Shown: piece by piece, positions 1 through 11,441 of the stretch
How the letters are laid out: each line of letters opens with the position of its first letter
How positions within the stretch are numbered: position 1 is the first letter of the stretch
From: Tetraselmis striata
Taxonomy: Eukaryota > Chlorophyta > Chlorodendrophyceae > Chlorodendrales > Chlorodendraceae
Assembly (NCBI GenBank): GCA_006384855.1
Contig: VCJN01002369.1
Location: 62,001-126,000 of the forward strand
DNA length: 64,000 nt
Reading direction: 5' to 3'
Translations under genes and position numbers: made by a program
Notes under the pieces: generated by a model
Seen by the model: only the letters and a program-made list of their open reading frames with translations
Told to the model about the DNA's origin: nothing
Databases searched by the model: none

Positions 1-710
1 ATACTCGCCGACGAGTGGTTTCGGAGCCAAGAGGTATGATGAAAATAAAATGTGGTATCATTATATGGTTCCGCAGTCGTATCATAAATAAGCACGCTAC
101 CTTTATCGTCACGTGCGGGCCCGCTCATTTATGTATTGGATATACAGCAGCAGCAGTGGTCCTCAATAAAGCAGCATGTTATTTGGGTTTTTCGGACGAC
201 ATTTGCAGAAATACTCGGCGGCGCGCAGGTATACGCTTCCATTGACCTGTCATATCGTCGCATTGCTGGCGACGCTCATCAAAACTAGATGCCGGTGGCG
301 ATGTGCAGTACATTTTTGGTGCTGATGTGCCTTGCATGCATCTACGTAATAATAAGAGAATGCAAGCCAATATAATGACGTTGATTTCTTCCTCCGCGGT
401 GGCTATCGCACCACTTGCTGCGCTCTGATACGTTTGCATCTAGCAGCATTATATTCTGACGTACATTCATCTCGAGGAGAACAGTAGAAAGAGGGTCGCG
501 CTTGAATCTGTCTCTCATAAAAACGAGGGGCGGCACGATGCTGCCGCGAATAGGGTGCGCAATGAGCATGCTAGCGGTCAGTGTAGCTGCGACAGTCTCA
601 ACCGCTCAGACTGTGGGGAACAAATAACAATGGTGGTATGCAGTGGTTTTGCAAAGACGAGAGGCTACAGTGTTTTGACGATACAAAGATACAAAAGGGA
701 TTCGTTATCA

Positions 711-1120
711 CAACGCTTACCACATGGCACCATTATATGGTGCATAATACCCGTAGTCACAAGTACACATTGTGCTAATACTCGTACACATAGTATAGGT
801 ACTAACTCGTAATATGTCGTACTCGTATAATTGTCACACTACATCCCCCCCCCCCCCCCCCCCCCCACCCACCCTCCCCCCCCGTGTACGCGAATTCAAT
901 TCACGACATCATCAGGGTCCGATCCGATGCCTTTCACACTAGGATGATGGCGGCTGGTAACTATGGAGGCGGTATCAATCCGGCTCCGAAGCACAACGCT
1001 TACCGCATGGCAGCATTATACAGCACATATACCCGTAGTCGCATGTACACATTGTACCAGTACTTGTACACATTGTACAGGTACTAACTCGTAGTATATC
1101 ATACTCGTATAATTGTCACA
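711..1120. repeat. Two diverged direct copies of a ~125-bp sequence
   Basis: The segment at 711-838 recurs at 994-1120 in the same orientation. Both begin CAACGCTTACC, pass through ATACCCGTAGTC and GTACTAACTCGTA, and end TCGTATAATTGTCACA. They differ at scattered positions. A C run (845-866) and about 130 bp of unrelated sequence separate them. No coding potential was seen. Confidence 0.75.
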
Positions 1121-1879
1121 TAGCCAGCGCAATGCGTGTCTATGCACTACTACGCGCACCCTCGTCGCAGCAAGGGATATATATGCATCATATATTTAGC
1201 GACTTCAGTGCTGTGCAATTATAACACGCGAGTGCTGTAATTTTGTTGAGCCCGAAAGCAATACACATTGCCGCAATAATTCCAATGTATGGCATTCATG
1301 TTCATATGTGAATTGCTGGATTTGTGAATAGTCGATTTTTGAATTGCCGTCGGTAATAATATAAATATAAGGCCATTCCGACAAAATGACCTTGTTTAGG
1401 TCACACCCCCCTCCATTTTGAGCCCCCCCTCCGGTTTGTTTGTAATGATTTTCTATTACTTTTTGTGCGGCACACTGTAATCCATTTTGACATGTGGCAT
1501 GCACTTTCAACAACGCGATGCACCATGCCTCTCCCCCACCCCAACTGCCTATGGTAAGCCACTAACATGCGGAGGGGTGGGAAAATTTGAGAGAACAAGC
1601 GTTGAGTAGTGCCGCGGCGACCCAGCAGAGGGCATCTGGCGTTGCTGCCGCGGGCTTGGTGCGCCTGTTGTAGTGCTGATTCTGGATACTAGCTCTGTTG
1701 AGAGTCGTCTCGGCAACGCATGAGCGGTCGTGCGGTGCGCTGCGGTGGCGGTTCCATCATTCCGTGCACCGCGCATCGCCGCTTGCTGCCGCCGAGCTGT
1801 TGCCCAGCCAGCCCTTTGCACATGCCAAAAACATACCCACTGGGTGATGTCCCGGCGACGCAGCGGCCGTGCGGTGCTC

Positions 1880-2634
1880 TGCGGCGACGGTTTCAGCACT
1901 GGTTTCGGAGCATGATTTGGAGCTGCGTTGTGCCCGGCGAGCATTCCGTGTGTGGGGGCCCTAGCGTCCCCCAAACTGTTTGTATGTGCTGATATGTAGT
2001 CATATATATGGTCTAGCGATCCCCAGCGCGAGAACAGGTTCTGCGCACTTTAGGGTTGGTGGTATACATGCACCGCCATATTGTGCGGCAACCACTGCGG
2101 TGTACACTACGGAGCGGCAGCAAATATATTCGTCTCGGATAGCAATCGCCACGTTTCGAGCTGCAAATCATATACCATGTGCTGGCTATATATAGTCCAC
2201 TATGCCACCATGATTTGAGCTGGAATCGCCACCATATTGGGCAGCGTCCTGGCGTTGCAGCGACGGTTTCAGCACTGGTTTCGGAGCATGATTTGGAGCT
2301 GCGTTGTTCCCGGCGAGCATTCCGTGTGTGGGGGCCCTAGCCCCCCCAAACAGTTTGTATTTGCTGATATGTAATCATATATATGGTCTAGCTAGCAATC
2401 CCCAGCGCGAGAACATATTCTGCGCACTTTAGGGTTGGTGGTATACATGCACTATGCCATTTTGTGCGGGAAACACTGCGGTGTACGCTGCGGAGCGGCA
2501 GCAAATATATACTCGGATAGCAATCGCCTCGTTTCGAGCTGCAAATCATATCATGTGCTGGCTATATATAGTCCACTATGCCACCATGATTTGAGCTGGA
2601 ATAGCCACCATATTGGGCAGCGTCCGGGCGTTGC
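1880..2634. repeat. Tandem duplication, unit about 375 bp
   Basis: A unit starting near 1880 (GACGGTTTCAGCACTGGTTT) is repeated from about 2257 with the same content. Shared landmarks include TGTGTGGGGGCCCTAG, CATATATATGGTCTAGC, CCCCAGCGCGAGAACA and GCTATATATAGTCCACTATG. The copies differ by a modest number of substitutions and short indels. The end of each unit, GGCAGCGTCC(T/G)GGCGTTGC, marks the period. Function is unknown. Confidence 0.8.
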
Positions 2635-4915
2635 CGTGCGATTGCATTGCTATAATTCGTTTCGGAGCAGCAGCAGCCCGGCGGCAGGACATCAAGACAT
2701 TCCTACTACTCTTATATGTATAGTAGGTCGCTAGTGAATCCCGGCCGTTCTATCCACAAGTCGTATTAGCAAATGAATCCGGTAGCGCGGCGGCGGTGGC
2801 GCGCAGATTGAGAGACCACAAAAGATGCATCTGTGTGTGCAATGCAGTAGCCATGCAATGATGGTGATGTTCATGAAAATGTTAAAAGTGTACCACAGGG
2901 CACCCTTGTCCCTGCCCTTTGCATGTGCCACAATGTCTACGGCCGGCATTGGCAAACGATACAATAGTACTAAGCGCCTCCAGTGGCCGAATCCGCAGGC
3001 GCAGCTGCGGTGGCGGCTGATGCCGCTGACGCTGACGCTGACGCCGTCGGGGCTGTCGCTCCCTGTTGCGGGGGCCCGCCTCGCATGCGCTCCAGTGCTT
3101 GCATGGCCAGTGCTTCCCCATGTTCTTGACATGTGGTTTGTCGCTTAAGTAGTACAAATCGAAACAGATTTGTACTGGAATTCTGCTGCTGACTCGGTTG
3201 GCGGGTTAGTAAGTATATAAGGATTATATGTTGTATCATCGTCTGCTGTCGATAGCTCGGAACTGATCACTGACGATACATATATGTGCAATGCACATGG
3301 TGTGGGTGGGTGGGGGGTTTGTGCAGCGAGACTATACCGGTCACATGTGATATGACCAAACAATGCATGCGCACTCGGCGACGATACAATCTCCCTTCCG
3401 AAGACCATCATATAAATATACAGTAGCAGCAGGTAGTGCAGCACCCACAGCGTGTAAGCAAAGATACCGCCGCCACGCCACACCACGGCAACAACCTCGC
3501 GTTTCTCCCCGGATCGCAAGATAACGTCAAATTATCGGAGCAGTGCCCGATGAGAACATACCCAGCCAGCTGAGGCACACTGACATGATCCCCCCCACCC
3601 CTGGGGCCCCCATACACACACAACTGCAGTCGGCATAGCTGGTCGACATGACCACGTACTACAAGAGAGGAGAATTCGCAGTGGAGGTAATTGGTGAATT
3701 GGTCGGCCGCTCAACCCAGCATTTCGACGGCCGGGCGGGCTTGTAGTGGTCGAGGAAACCTGCAGTGACGATAACTCAGACAACAAGTGCCACAACAGCC
3801 GGGGCCCGCTGGTTATTGTGGCGCGGCTGATGAAATCAACCCGCCCTGGGGCAGTGTTCCGGCTTCTCACGGGCACCGCCATTACGTCCTTTCGCTAGCG
3901 TGTTGAAAAACCCGCCGGCATCCGCAGCCGGCCCGCTCGCCCTGGGCGTCACCTTGATTCGAGAGCGCAATCAGGGACGCACTCGTGTCAGACACGGCGG
4001 GGTCGGTCGTGCTGGATGATGATACTTGGGAGCCTACTTCTGTTAAGTGCTACGCCGAGCCCTGCGAAGAGCGGTTCCGAGTGCCTTGCATCCTCCCCAT
4101 CTCCAAAGCAGGTGAGCGCAGCACAACATTAGCAGTTACAAGATTCGAGCTATGATATGCAACTTGAATGCATGCCACCACGTTCGATCCTTGCTACTTT
4201 GCTACTTTCAATTAACACGATAATAATGTGGCACCAGGCTGTGATGAGACAACCACAAGAAGGGGGATCAGCGTATGTAGTTATCTCTTTGATACACTGG
4301 GCCACGAAACCCTGCCTCGATTCCAACGTCTCTCATAGGAAATCACGAAACAACTCGCTGATGCTCCGCGCCGGTAATGGTTCGCGTTCGATCCTCTACA
4401 GTAGTACTGGTCATGTTCCAGGTGATTTTTGGGAACTCCATTAGTAACGAGTGTCAGTGTCACGGAGATCAATCCGAGACGGTATTGTCTCGGATTGAGG
4501 CAGGCAGGCAGGCCGGGGGGGGGGGGGGGGGGATGCATTGGAATTGCCGCGGCCAACCCTGTTCCGCACCAGAGGCTGCCGGGTTCCGCGACATTCCGGG
4601 GCGGCGAACAGCCGCATGTGGTACGCGTGCAGCAGCACAGTGACACTCTGTCAGTAGCTAGCTTGTGCTGCATCGTCAACCAACAAAGAATCACGGCCCA
4701 ACGCTTGCTGCTCACCGTGGCAAGAGAGGGAATGTGGAACCCGTGGAATACTGCTACAACTCCGTGTCGCGGAATGCCTCTGCACCCAAGTGTGGTGCCG
4801 GAAGCAGCCCGGGCACGGAAGCAGCGTGAAGCTGGCGCTACCCCTGGTGCTACCCATAGCATGAGAACTCGGGTGAGTCAGGGCCGACGGGGATTGAGGT
4901 GTAGACGTGGAACAT

Positions 4916-4920
4916 TTACA
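4916..4920 (-). terminator. Putative TGTAA poly(A) signal of CHLD
   Basis: TGTAA on the minus strand lies about 185 bp after the CHLD stop codon. TGTAA is the usual polyadenylation motif of chlorophyte nuclear genes. A G run on the plus strand (4985-5007, C in the sense strand) lies within the inferred 3' UTR. Confidence 0.45.
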
Positions 4921-5102
4921 TGCGTGCTATAAATGGTAGTGCCGATGCCATTCCAACATAAACCTAGAAAAGGGAAAGTGGGACGGGGGGGGGGGGGGGG
5001 GGGGGGGTCTATCACGGCCTTCCTTCATTGCCGGCTGCGCATCCTGGGCTGTCCACCCGAAAATACCTCGAGCCGGCGGGGGCCTTATTGCCGTGGCCCG
5101 CT

Positions 5103-6735
5103 CTAGCGGCCGGCCTTGGCCTCCGCCATGGCGCCCGAGGCGGCGGCGGCGATGGCGGCGTCGTTGGCGTTGGGCAGGTAGTAGTACTTGCCGCAGGCGG
5201 CCTTGGCGATCTCCTCCGAAAAGCCGGTGGACACAAACTTGTTCTCCGTGTCGATGACGAGCAGCTGCTGCCCGGCGGCATACAGCTTCTTGGACATGTC
5301 CAGGATCTCCGCCTTGATGTCCTCCTGGGAGGGCTTGGGCGCGTCGGGCAGGAGCGCGTCGGGGTCGCCGTTGGACTTGGCGAGGGACACGTTGGCGCGG
5401 CCGTCGGTGAGCAGCACCACCATCACGCGGCCGCAGTCGCCGCTCGCCTGCGCGTTCATGCCCACGCGCACCGCCTGGCTGATGCCGTGCGCCAGCGGGG
5501 AGCCGCCGCCGCAGGGGAGGGTGTCCAGCCGGTTGCGCGCCATGGCGATGGACTTGGAGGGCGGCAGCAGCACCTCCGCCTTGTCGCCGTAGAAGGGGAT
5601 CAGGCACACCTGCCGGCCGTCACCGCGAGCGGGAGGGGGGGGGGGGGGGTTAGCCACGCCTCCAGCCCACCGGCGGTCACACCCTTGCTTTGACTCCACT
5701 TCCTGGGCGTGCCCCCAGGTCTCACGCACTTCCTGTCCCTTGCCTCGACGACACATGCCTGTTGACCGCTAAAGAAGCACTGGCAAACACTGGCATGGAC
5801 CGCACACGACCCCAAATGTACTGACCTAAAACCGACCCAATGTAACGCAGATCTACCCAAGACAGAACACATAAAGACATCAAGAATTCTGAACCCTCCC
5901 TCCCCAAAACACACACACACACACACACAAAAGCATCCAAGGGGTTGCACGTCCCTGTATTCCCCCTCCCCCCAGTCCCACTCGCCTTCCCGTTCTGGCT
6001 GGGCGGCAACCTGCCCCTCTCTCCGGACTGTGGTACGGTGGGGGTAGGGGACTGCCCCGTGCGCCCTACTTTCCGCATGTGGTCACTATCATCGCGCCGT
6101 GTTGTTTGCCTCGGGATTGCGACGCCCTTCCCTCTGTGTACCCATATAGAGGGAGGGGGGGGGGGGGGGGGGGGGAGAGGCACAGGTCCCCATACTAGGA
6201 TGCCAACGCATGGGTCCGGCATCGCGATCTCTCACCGAGTGCGTTGGTACTACCACCGGTGGCTTCGCCTGCTGCGCCCACCGACTCTGGCACACTACCC
6301 CTCCCCCCCAAAAGTTGCACCTACCTAACACGGCCACTCGCTTGACGGGACCACAGGCGGCAAGCCCTCGTCCACTTAGGAGTAGGGCTTCTGTAGACTC
6401 TCAACGCTGGACACCCCCCACACCAACCGCCTCCGCAATATGTCACCGCATTTGCGAATCCGGCGCCGCCAAGGCATCGCCGCCAAAGAGGCCATGAACT
6501 TCCGCAAATTTGCCCCCCCCCCCTCGAGGCAGTTACCGTGAAAACCGTCAACACCATGAGCTATCCCAAATTGATCAGAAATGTCACGAATGCCCGCGAA
6601 CACCCCCTCTACCAGCCGGCAATGGGGATGCTCGTATTGGCATGCCTATCGTCTCATTCACGCCCGTGATTAGCCTCCGCCGAGAGGCTGCCCAAATATC
6701 CATGGCCAGGCATGCACGGCATCCTCTCCTAGAGC

Positions 6736-6777
<42 letters not shown>

Positions 6778-7867
6778 CACCTTGCATGGGGATGTAGGTG
6801 GTTAGAGGGCACCGACGCATCTCAGTTCTGTAAGCCGCTACAGCCCTATTCCTCTCCTACGAATGCTAGTTTGCACTGTTGTTTGAAGTGCCGTTTTGAA
6901 TCGGCTGGCGTCTAACCTGTGGGCTCACAGACACGTCCGGGTGCCGGCGCGGTGATACAGACACCGCGAATGAGAGCCTACCTCGCCTGCCTCAAATGCA
7001 AATCTATGTAGCGCAAGTATGACGAGTGTTCTTATAGGTTGCATGCAAGCCCGATTCGAGGCTTATCATCAGGTGCGCCGACACCCGTACGCGTGTGCAG
7101 CTTGCGTGCTGACGCCTGGCGCATGTATGCAGCGTTCTTTGTGCCCTGGAAGCCCCCTCCACCAGCCGATACTGGGGGTCGATGAAACCCGATTTTTGGG
7201 ACTGGGTTCAGAGAGATCTCAAAGGGGCAGGGCCCAGGGCGCCTTTCACTGTTCAGTTTGCCGGCGTTTGGGGGGATGGGGCCGGATACTTCAGTAACCC
7301 CCCCCTCCCGTCCCCCGTCCCCCGGGGAGCGCAAAAGTGCGCACCCGGCGAATGCAGGTCACAAGACGTACCGGCGAGGGAGAGGGGTGGATGGGGGGTG
7401 GGGGATAACTGAGGTATCTGGCCCCATCCTCCAAACGCCGAGAAACTGAACAGTGAAAGGCGCCGCGGGCGCTGCCTCTTCGAATCCAGTCTCCAAAATC
7501 GAGTGTTATTGTCCCCCCATTTTTTGGCCAGTACAGGTGGTGTCCCGGGGTTGTTCATATTCTTGACATTCGTGACGACTTTGGGATATTTCATGGTGTA
7601 AACGGTTTTCAATGGGGGGGGGGGGGGGGGGGGGGGGGAGGGGTACATTGTGCATTGTGCATCATATCGGGTGCCTTACCCGTCTAGGGTACCGGGGGGG
7701 GGGGGGGGGGGGGGGGGGAGAAAAACAAAGGGGGATAGATAGGGTCTCACTTAGCCCCCACCCCCTCCCTTTTGCACACACCCCCACAAACTCTTCAATG
7801 TCCACAACAACGTAGCCTCCCTTTTAGAGGGGGAGAGCTCGCGGGGGCCAACGAGTGACAAAGTAAA

Positions 7868-7899
<32 letters not shown>

Positions 7900-9846
7900 T
7901 GCGGAATAGGCGAGGGCCCGGGAGGAGGAGGGGGGTGAGGGGGTTATTGGGCCGGGGCGGGGCGGGGCGGCGCGCACCTGGTCGCGGCTGGTGTACGACT
8001 CGGCGAGCAGGCGCATGACGGCGCCCTTGGCGGACGACATGCGGTTGAGCGCCATTGAGCCGCTGGCGTCCACGACAAAGATGACGAGCGCGCCGGCCTT
8101 GCGCGCCATCCGCTTGCTGCGCATGTCGATCTTCTCCACGTACACCGGCTTGGGCGCCTCCCCCTTGGCCTTGGCCTGCGCGCGGCGCGCGCGCTGGAAG
8201 GGCGCGGCGGCGCGCAGCGTGGCGTCGACCGCCAGGCGCTTGACCTCGCCCTTGGGCAGCATCGGCTTGATGTACCGGCCGCGGTCCTCGCTGAAGATCA
8301 TCGTCTTGGCGCGCCCGCTGCGCCCCTGCGCCCGCTGCTGCTGCTGCGCAAACTTGAGCACGTTGTCGTCCATCACCACGCCCTCCGTGTCAAACACAAA
8401 CTCCTCCGGCACCTGGTCCGGGTCCTCCTCCTCCTCCTCGTCGTCATCCTCGTCCTCCTTGTCCTCCTCTTCCTGCTCCTCCTCCTCCTGCTGCTCCTCC
8501 TCCTGCTCCTGCTCCTCCTCCGCGGGCGGCGGCGGCGGGGGCGGCGGCGGCGGCTGCTCGTCCTGCGGCGGCATGTCGTTCAGGACGCTGCGCGGCAGGA
8601 TGACCAGCTGCACCGCCTTGCGCAGGTCGTCCTCGTTGACGGCGTCGCGGCCCTCGAGCGCCGCGGACGCGCGCGCCACGCGCACGGCAAACACCTCCGC
8701 GCGGTGGCCCTGCACGCCGCCGCGCGCGCTCTCCGTCACCAGGTACGCGATCTGCTTCTCGCCGATGCGCACGTCGTCCAGGTACTCGCGCGCAAAGATG
8801 ATCTGCGTCTTGGTCTCCTCGTTGGTCTCCTCGTACTGCGCCAGCACGCCGGTGGCGTCGTCCTGGAAGCGCAGCGCCATGCTGACGGCGTCCAGGCGGT
8901 CGGCGGGGCCGGTGGGCACGTCGGCGGAGAGCGTGATGGCGAGGCGGTCCAGCAGGTGCTCGCGCAGGTTGCCCTCCTCCGGGTTGAACGTCGCGATGAG
9001 CAGCGGCTTGCAGGGGTGGCGGATGCTGATGCCCTCGCGCTCCACGATGTTCTCGCCGTCCGCCAGGATGGAGAGCAGCAGGTTGGAGATGCCCTCGTCC
9101 AGCAGGTTGAGCTCGTCGACGTAGAGGATGCCGCGGTGCGCCTGCGCGAGCAGGCCCGGCTGGAACACCGTCTTGCCCTGCTTCATGCTGGCCTCGATGT
9201 CGACCGTGCCCACGAGGCGGTCCTCCGTCACACCCAGCGGGATCTGCACGAAGGGCGGGTCCACGATGTCGGTGGGCAGCTCCTCCGGGTCCGTCACCCC
9301 GCCCACCTTGTCCAGCAGCCCGTCCTCCCACTCGTTGGGCCGCGTCGGGTCGGCGTTGCAGATGCTGCCGCGCACCACCTCAATGGGGGGCAGCAGCGCG
9401 TGCAGCCCGCGCGCCATGATGCTCTTGGCCGTGCCGCGGCGCCCGCTGATGTTGATGCCGCCGATGGCGGTGTCCACCGCGCCCAGCAGCAGCGCCTCCT
9501 TGATCAGCTCCTGCCCCACCACCGCCGCCAGCGGGAAGGCGCGCTTCATGCGCGCCTGCATGAACGCGTAGTTGGCATCCGCCACCACACCAGGCCCGCT
9601 TGGCGCCGCCTCCATCGCCTTGGCGGCCGCCACGCGCGCCGCCACCGCGTCCGCGTCCGCGTCCGCCGCCTCCTCCACCTTGGGCTTGGGCTCGGCGGCC
9701 GCGCGCGCCGGAGCAGCCGCCCGGTTTGCGCGGCGAGGCGCCGACCGCCGCGCCGTCACGCGCGCGCCCCCCAGGCCGTTGGCGCGCGAGGCGCTGCCCA
9801 GCGTGCGGGCGGGGCGGGACGCCAGCAGAGCTGCGTGGGTGCCCAT
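5103..9846 (-). CDS. CHLD: Magnesium-chelatase subunit D (ChlD), plastid precursor
   Basis: ChlD works with ChlI and ChlH to insert Mg2+ into protoporphyrin IX, the first step committed to chlorophyll, in the plastid. Two exons are inferred: 9846-7978 and 5609-5103. They join in phase 0 (CAG|GTGCG donor, GGCAG|GTG acceptor) to give 791 residues. The start ATG at 9846 opens an Ala/Arg-rich transit peptide of about 50 residues. A degenerate Walker A (GRRGTAKS, ~135-142) and a Walker B ([11 protein letters not shown], ~240-250) mark the AAA+ domain. A proline run then an acidic Glu/Asp linker (~432-475) follow, as in the family. The C-terminal VWA domain has the MIDAS motif DASGS (~593). The single intron cuts the VWA domain about 30 residues after MIDAS. 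Downstream blocks such as [43 protein letters not shown] and [13 protein letters not shown] match plant ChlD closely. Length is slightly above the usual range because of the linker. Confidence 0.96.
5610..7977 (-). other. CHLD intron 1 (2368 bp) with dense simple repeats
   Basis: GT (7977-7976) to AG (5611-5610). Five homopolymer runs all read as C in the sense strand: near 5635-5649 (about 24 bp from the acceptor), 6155-6174, 6511-6519, 7614-7639 and 7693-7718. There are also a CA run near 5907-5929, a GA run near 6729-6776 and a GT run near 7868-7892. A short dispersed repeat lies at 7019-7135. No gene was found inside the intron. Confidence 0.85.
7019..7135 (+). repeat. Dispersed intronic repeat, copy A
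   Basis: The core GCATGCAAGCCCGATTCGAG followed by GGTGCGCC recurs at 13275-13420 (reverse strand) and 43780-43935 (plus). All three copies sit in introns of different genes (CHLD, amylase, MED17-like). This copy is the shortest and most diverged. The nature of the element is unknown. Confidence 0.65.
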
Positions 9847-11441
9847 GGCGGCGTCGGTACGTCTGTCTCGCCGGAGGCGGGCGAGGGGCCGGGCGTCAAC
9901 TCGACTATTAACTCGAGTAGTGTCGGCGATCCACCTGCAGCTGCTCAACGTAGTCGAAAGCATGAGCAGAGGCACGCGTAATAGTGTCAGCGCGGCAGGC
10001 AGGCCAAGCCGTCTGCGTGGCCGCATGCATGGCAGGGGGATTTCGATGGCAAGGTATTAGCCGTGCCGAGAGGCGGAGAGCGGGGCGCGCACAGGTGGGG
10101 GCTGGGCTGGGGTGGGCGTCCTGGTTGGTCGGGGCCGGCTCTGCGCGCGTATCAACGCTGGGCGGGCGTGCGGCGGGGGAACAGTCGGAAAGGGCGACAG
10201 AACCAGCCGTCTGGATAAGGGAGTGGGTTCCCGGAGAGACACAATGATAGCGAAATTTAAAGGCTGGAGAGGACTTGGAGCGCGAGGGGTATATAGACGC
10301 TATGGTTGCTCGGCCGCAGATAGGACGGACCGACGGGAGGGGGGCAAAAAAGGGGATGCTGATGAGCGCTGTGGATTGATCGTCTCAGGACGGCAGCGGG
10401 GCACGGCGTGGCGCTTGGATGCAACGAATCGACCAACACGGGACTGTAATAAGGAATATATAGGCTCTACCGGGGTGCGGCCCTGGCGACAAGAGGGGGG
10501 TGGGCGCAGAGGGGGGCGGGGGGGTCACCAGGCGAGGTGGGCAGGTGGCGGCGGGGAAACGATTGTGCGCAGGCTCTCTCGGCTGTCTGGTTTCCCCTGC
10601 CTCGCCGTGCTGGCCCTACGGGCTGAGCCTGGCGTGCCGCGCCCGAGAGGATCCAGTCAAATCCAGACCGTTTGCAGTACTTAGACGTGTTTCCGCCCCC
10701 TGGGATCAGCAGGTATTCTCACGTATTTCGGATGCCCCTTCATCGCCAGCGATGCGTTCTTTATGCCTAAATAGGAGATGGGTGGATCTTGTATGCGCCA
10801 GATCCGCGATAAGATGTGAGATGCGCAGGGGTCATATCCGCTGGAGGAACTCCTCAAGTATCCTGGATAATTAACACGCTACCATGTGATTTCTACCACG
10901 ACTACATTAGGGAACGGTCGAAGACTTCATACTTCCCAGCGTTTCACCACAGTCGGATCGCCATCCGACGCGCCCATCAAGCACCATGTCGCAGCCGAAG
11001 TACTTGCCAAGGACAGTGCTCGAGCTGGCTTGATGGTCGCTTCCCCGCCGACTTGAGGTAGCCCCCCGGCACCCATTTTTTAGAGAAACTATCGCATCGA
11101 CCAGCCACTCCCCGCCCTTGGCGACGTATCTTTGCCGATGAGCCCCTGCGGGCTTGCACCCAACAAGCTACAGGTCGGTGAACGGGCGGTGGCAGGTGTT
11201 GGGGCGGGGAGAAGCGCGTGCGCCACGGGGTGTTACAATAAACTTGACTAGCTCTACAGGGTGGGTTGGAACGGACGCCGGCCTGGCAGCTGGGCAAAAG
11301 GCCTCCCAGCCCGCCCAGCCGGCCCAAATAGGCACGGTGGTCCCAGCCAGCTCCAGCCTTGTCAGGCAGACAGGCACCGAGCAGCTCCCGCCCCACACAC
11401 CCCCAAATTTGCAGCGTGCAACGCCCCACCGCCGGGCCGGC
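9847..11441. other. Intergenic: CHLD 5' flank and amylase 3' flank
   Basis: Both neighbours are on the minus strand, so this stretch should hold the amylase 3' UTR and the CHLD promoter and 5' UTR. A TATATA motif at about 10288-10294 and an A/T-rich TTTAAA at about 10256 are possible promoter elements, about 410-450 bp upstream of the CHLD start. A plus-strand frame at 10112-10684 (190 codons) is Gly/Arg-rich, matches no family I know, and is not called as a gene. Confidence 0.5.
11233..11237 (-). terminator. Putative TGTAA poly(A) signal of the amylase gene
   Basis: TGTAA on the minus strand lies about 205 bp after the amylase stop codon at 11442-11444, a typical spacing for chlorophyte 3' UTRs. 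Confidence 0.45.

Larger units (their letters stand above)
1..4915. other. Region without a recognised gene
   Basis: No reading frame in this stretch could be matched to a known family on either strand. Frames longer than 100 codons (for example 1549-1974 minus, 2731-3132 minus, 4281-4862 minus) are low-complexity or lie opposite one another and show no domain. The region holds two tandem duplications (annotated separately), a run of 22 C at 845-866, and a G run near 4517-4532. Composition shifts between AT-rich (1-1400) and GC-rich (1600-4900). It is probably intergenic or decayed repeat DNA. Confidence 0.5.

Noticed and set aside
7991..9981. Long plus-strand open frames (377 and 425 codons) opposite CHLD
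   Set aside because: They are antisense shadows of the CHLD coding sequence, created by GC-rich codon use; the minus-strand product is unmistakable.
10112..10684. 190-codon plus-strand frame upstream of CHLD
   Set aside because: Gly/Arg-rich composition, no domain, and located where CHLD promoter and 5' UTR should be.
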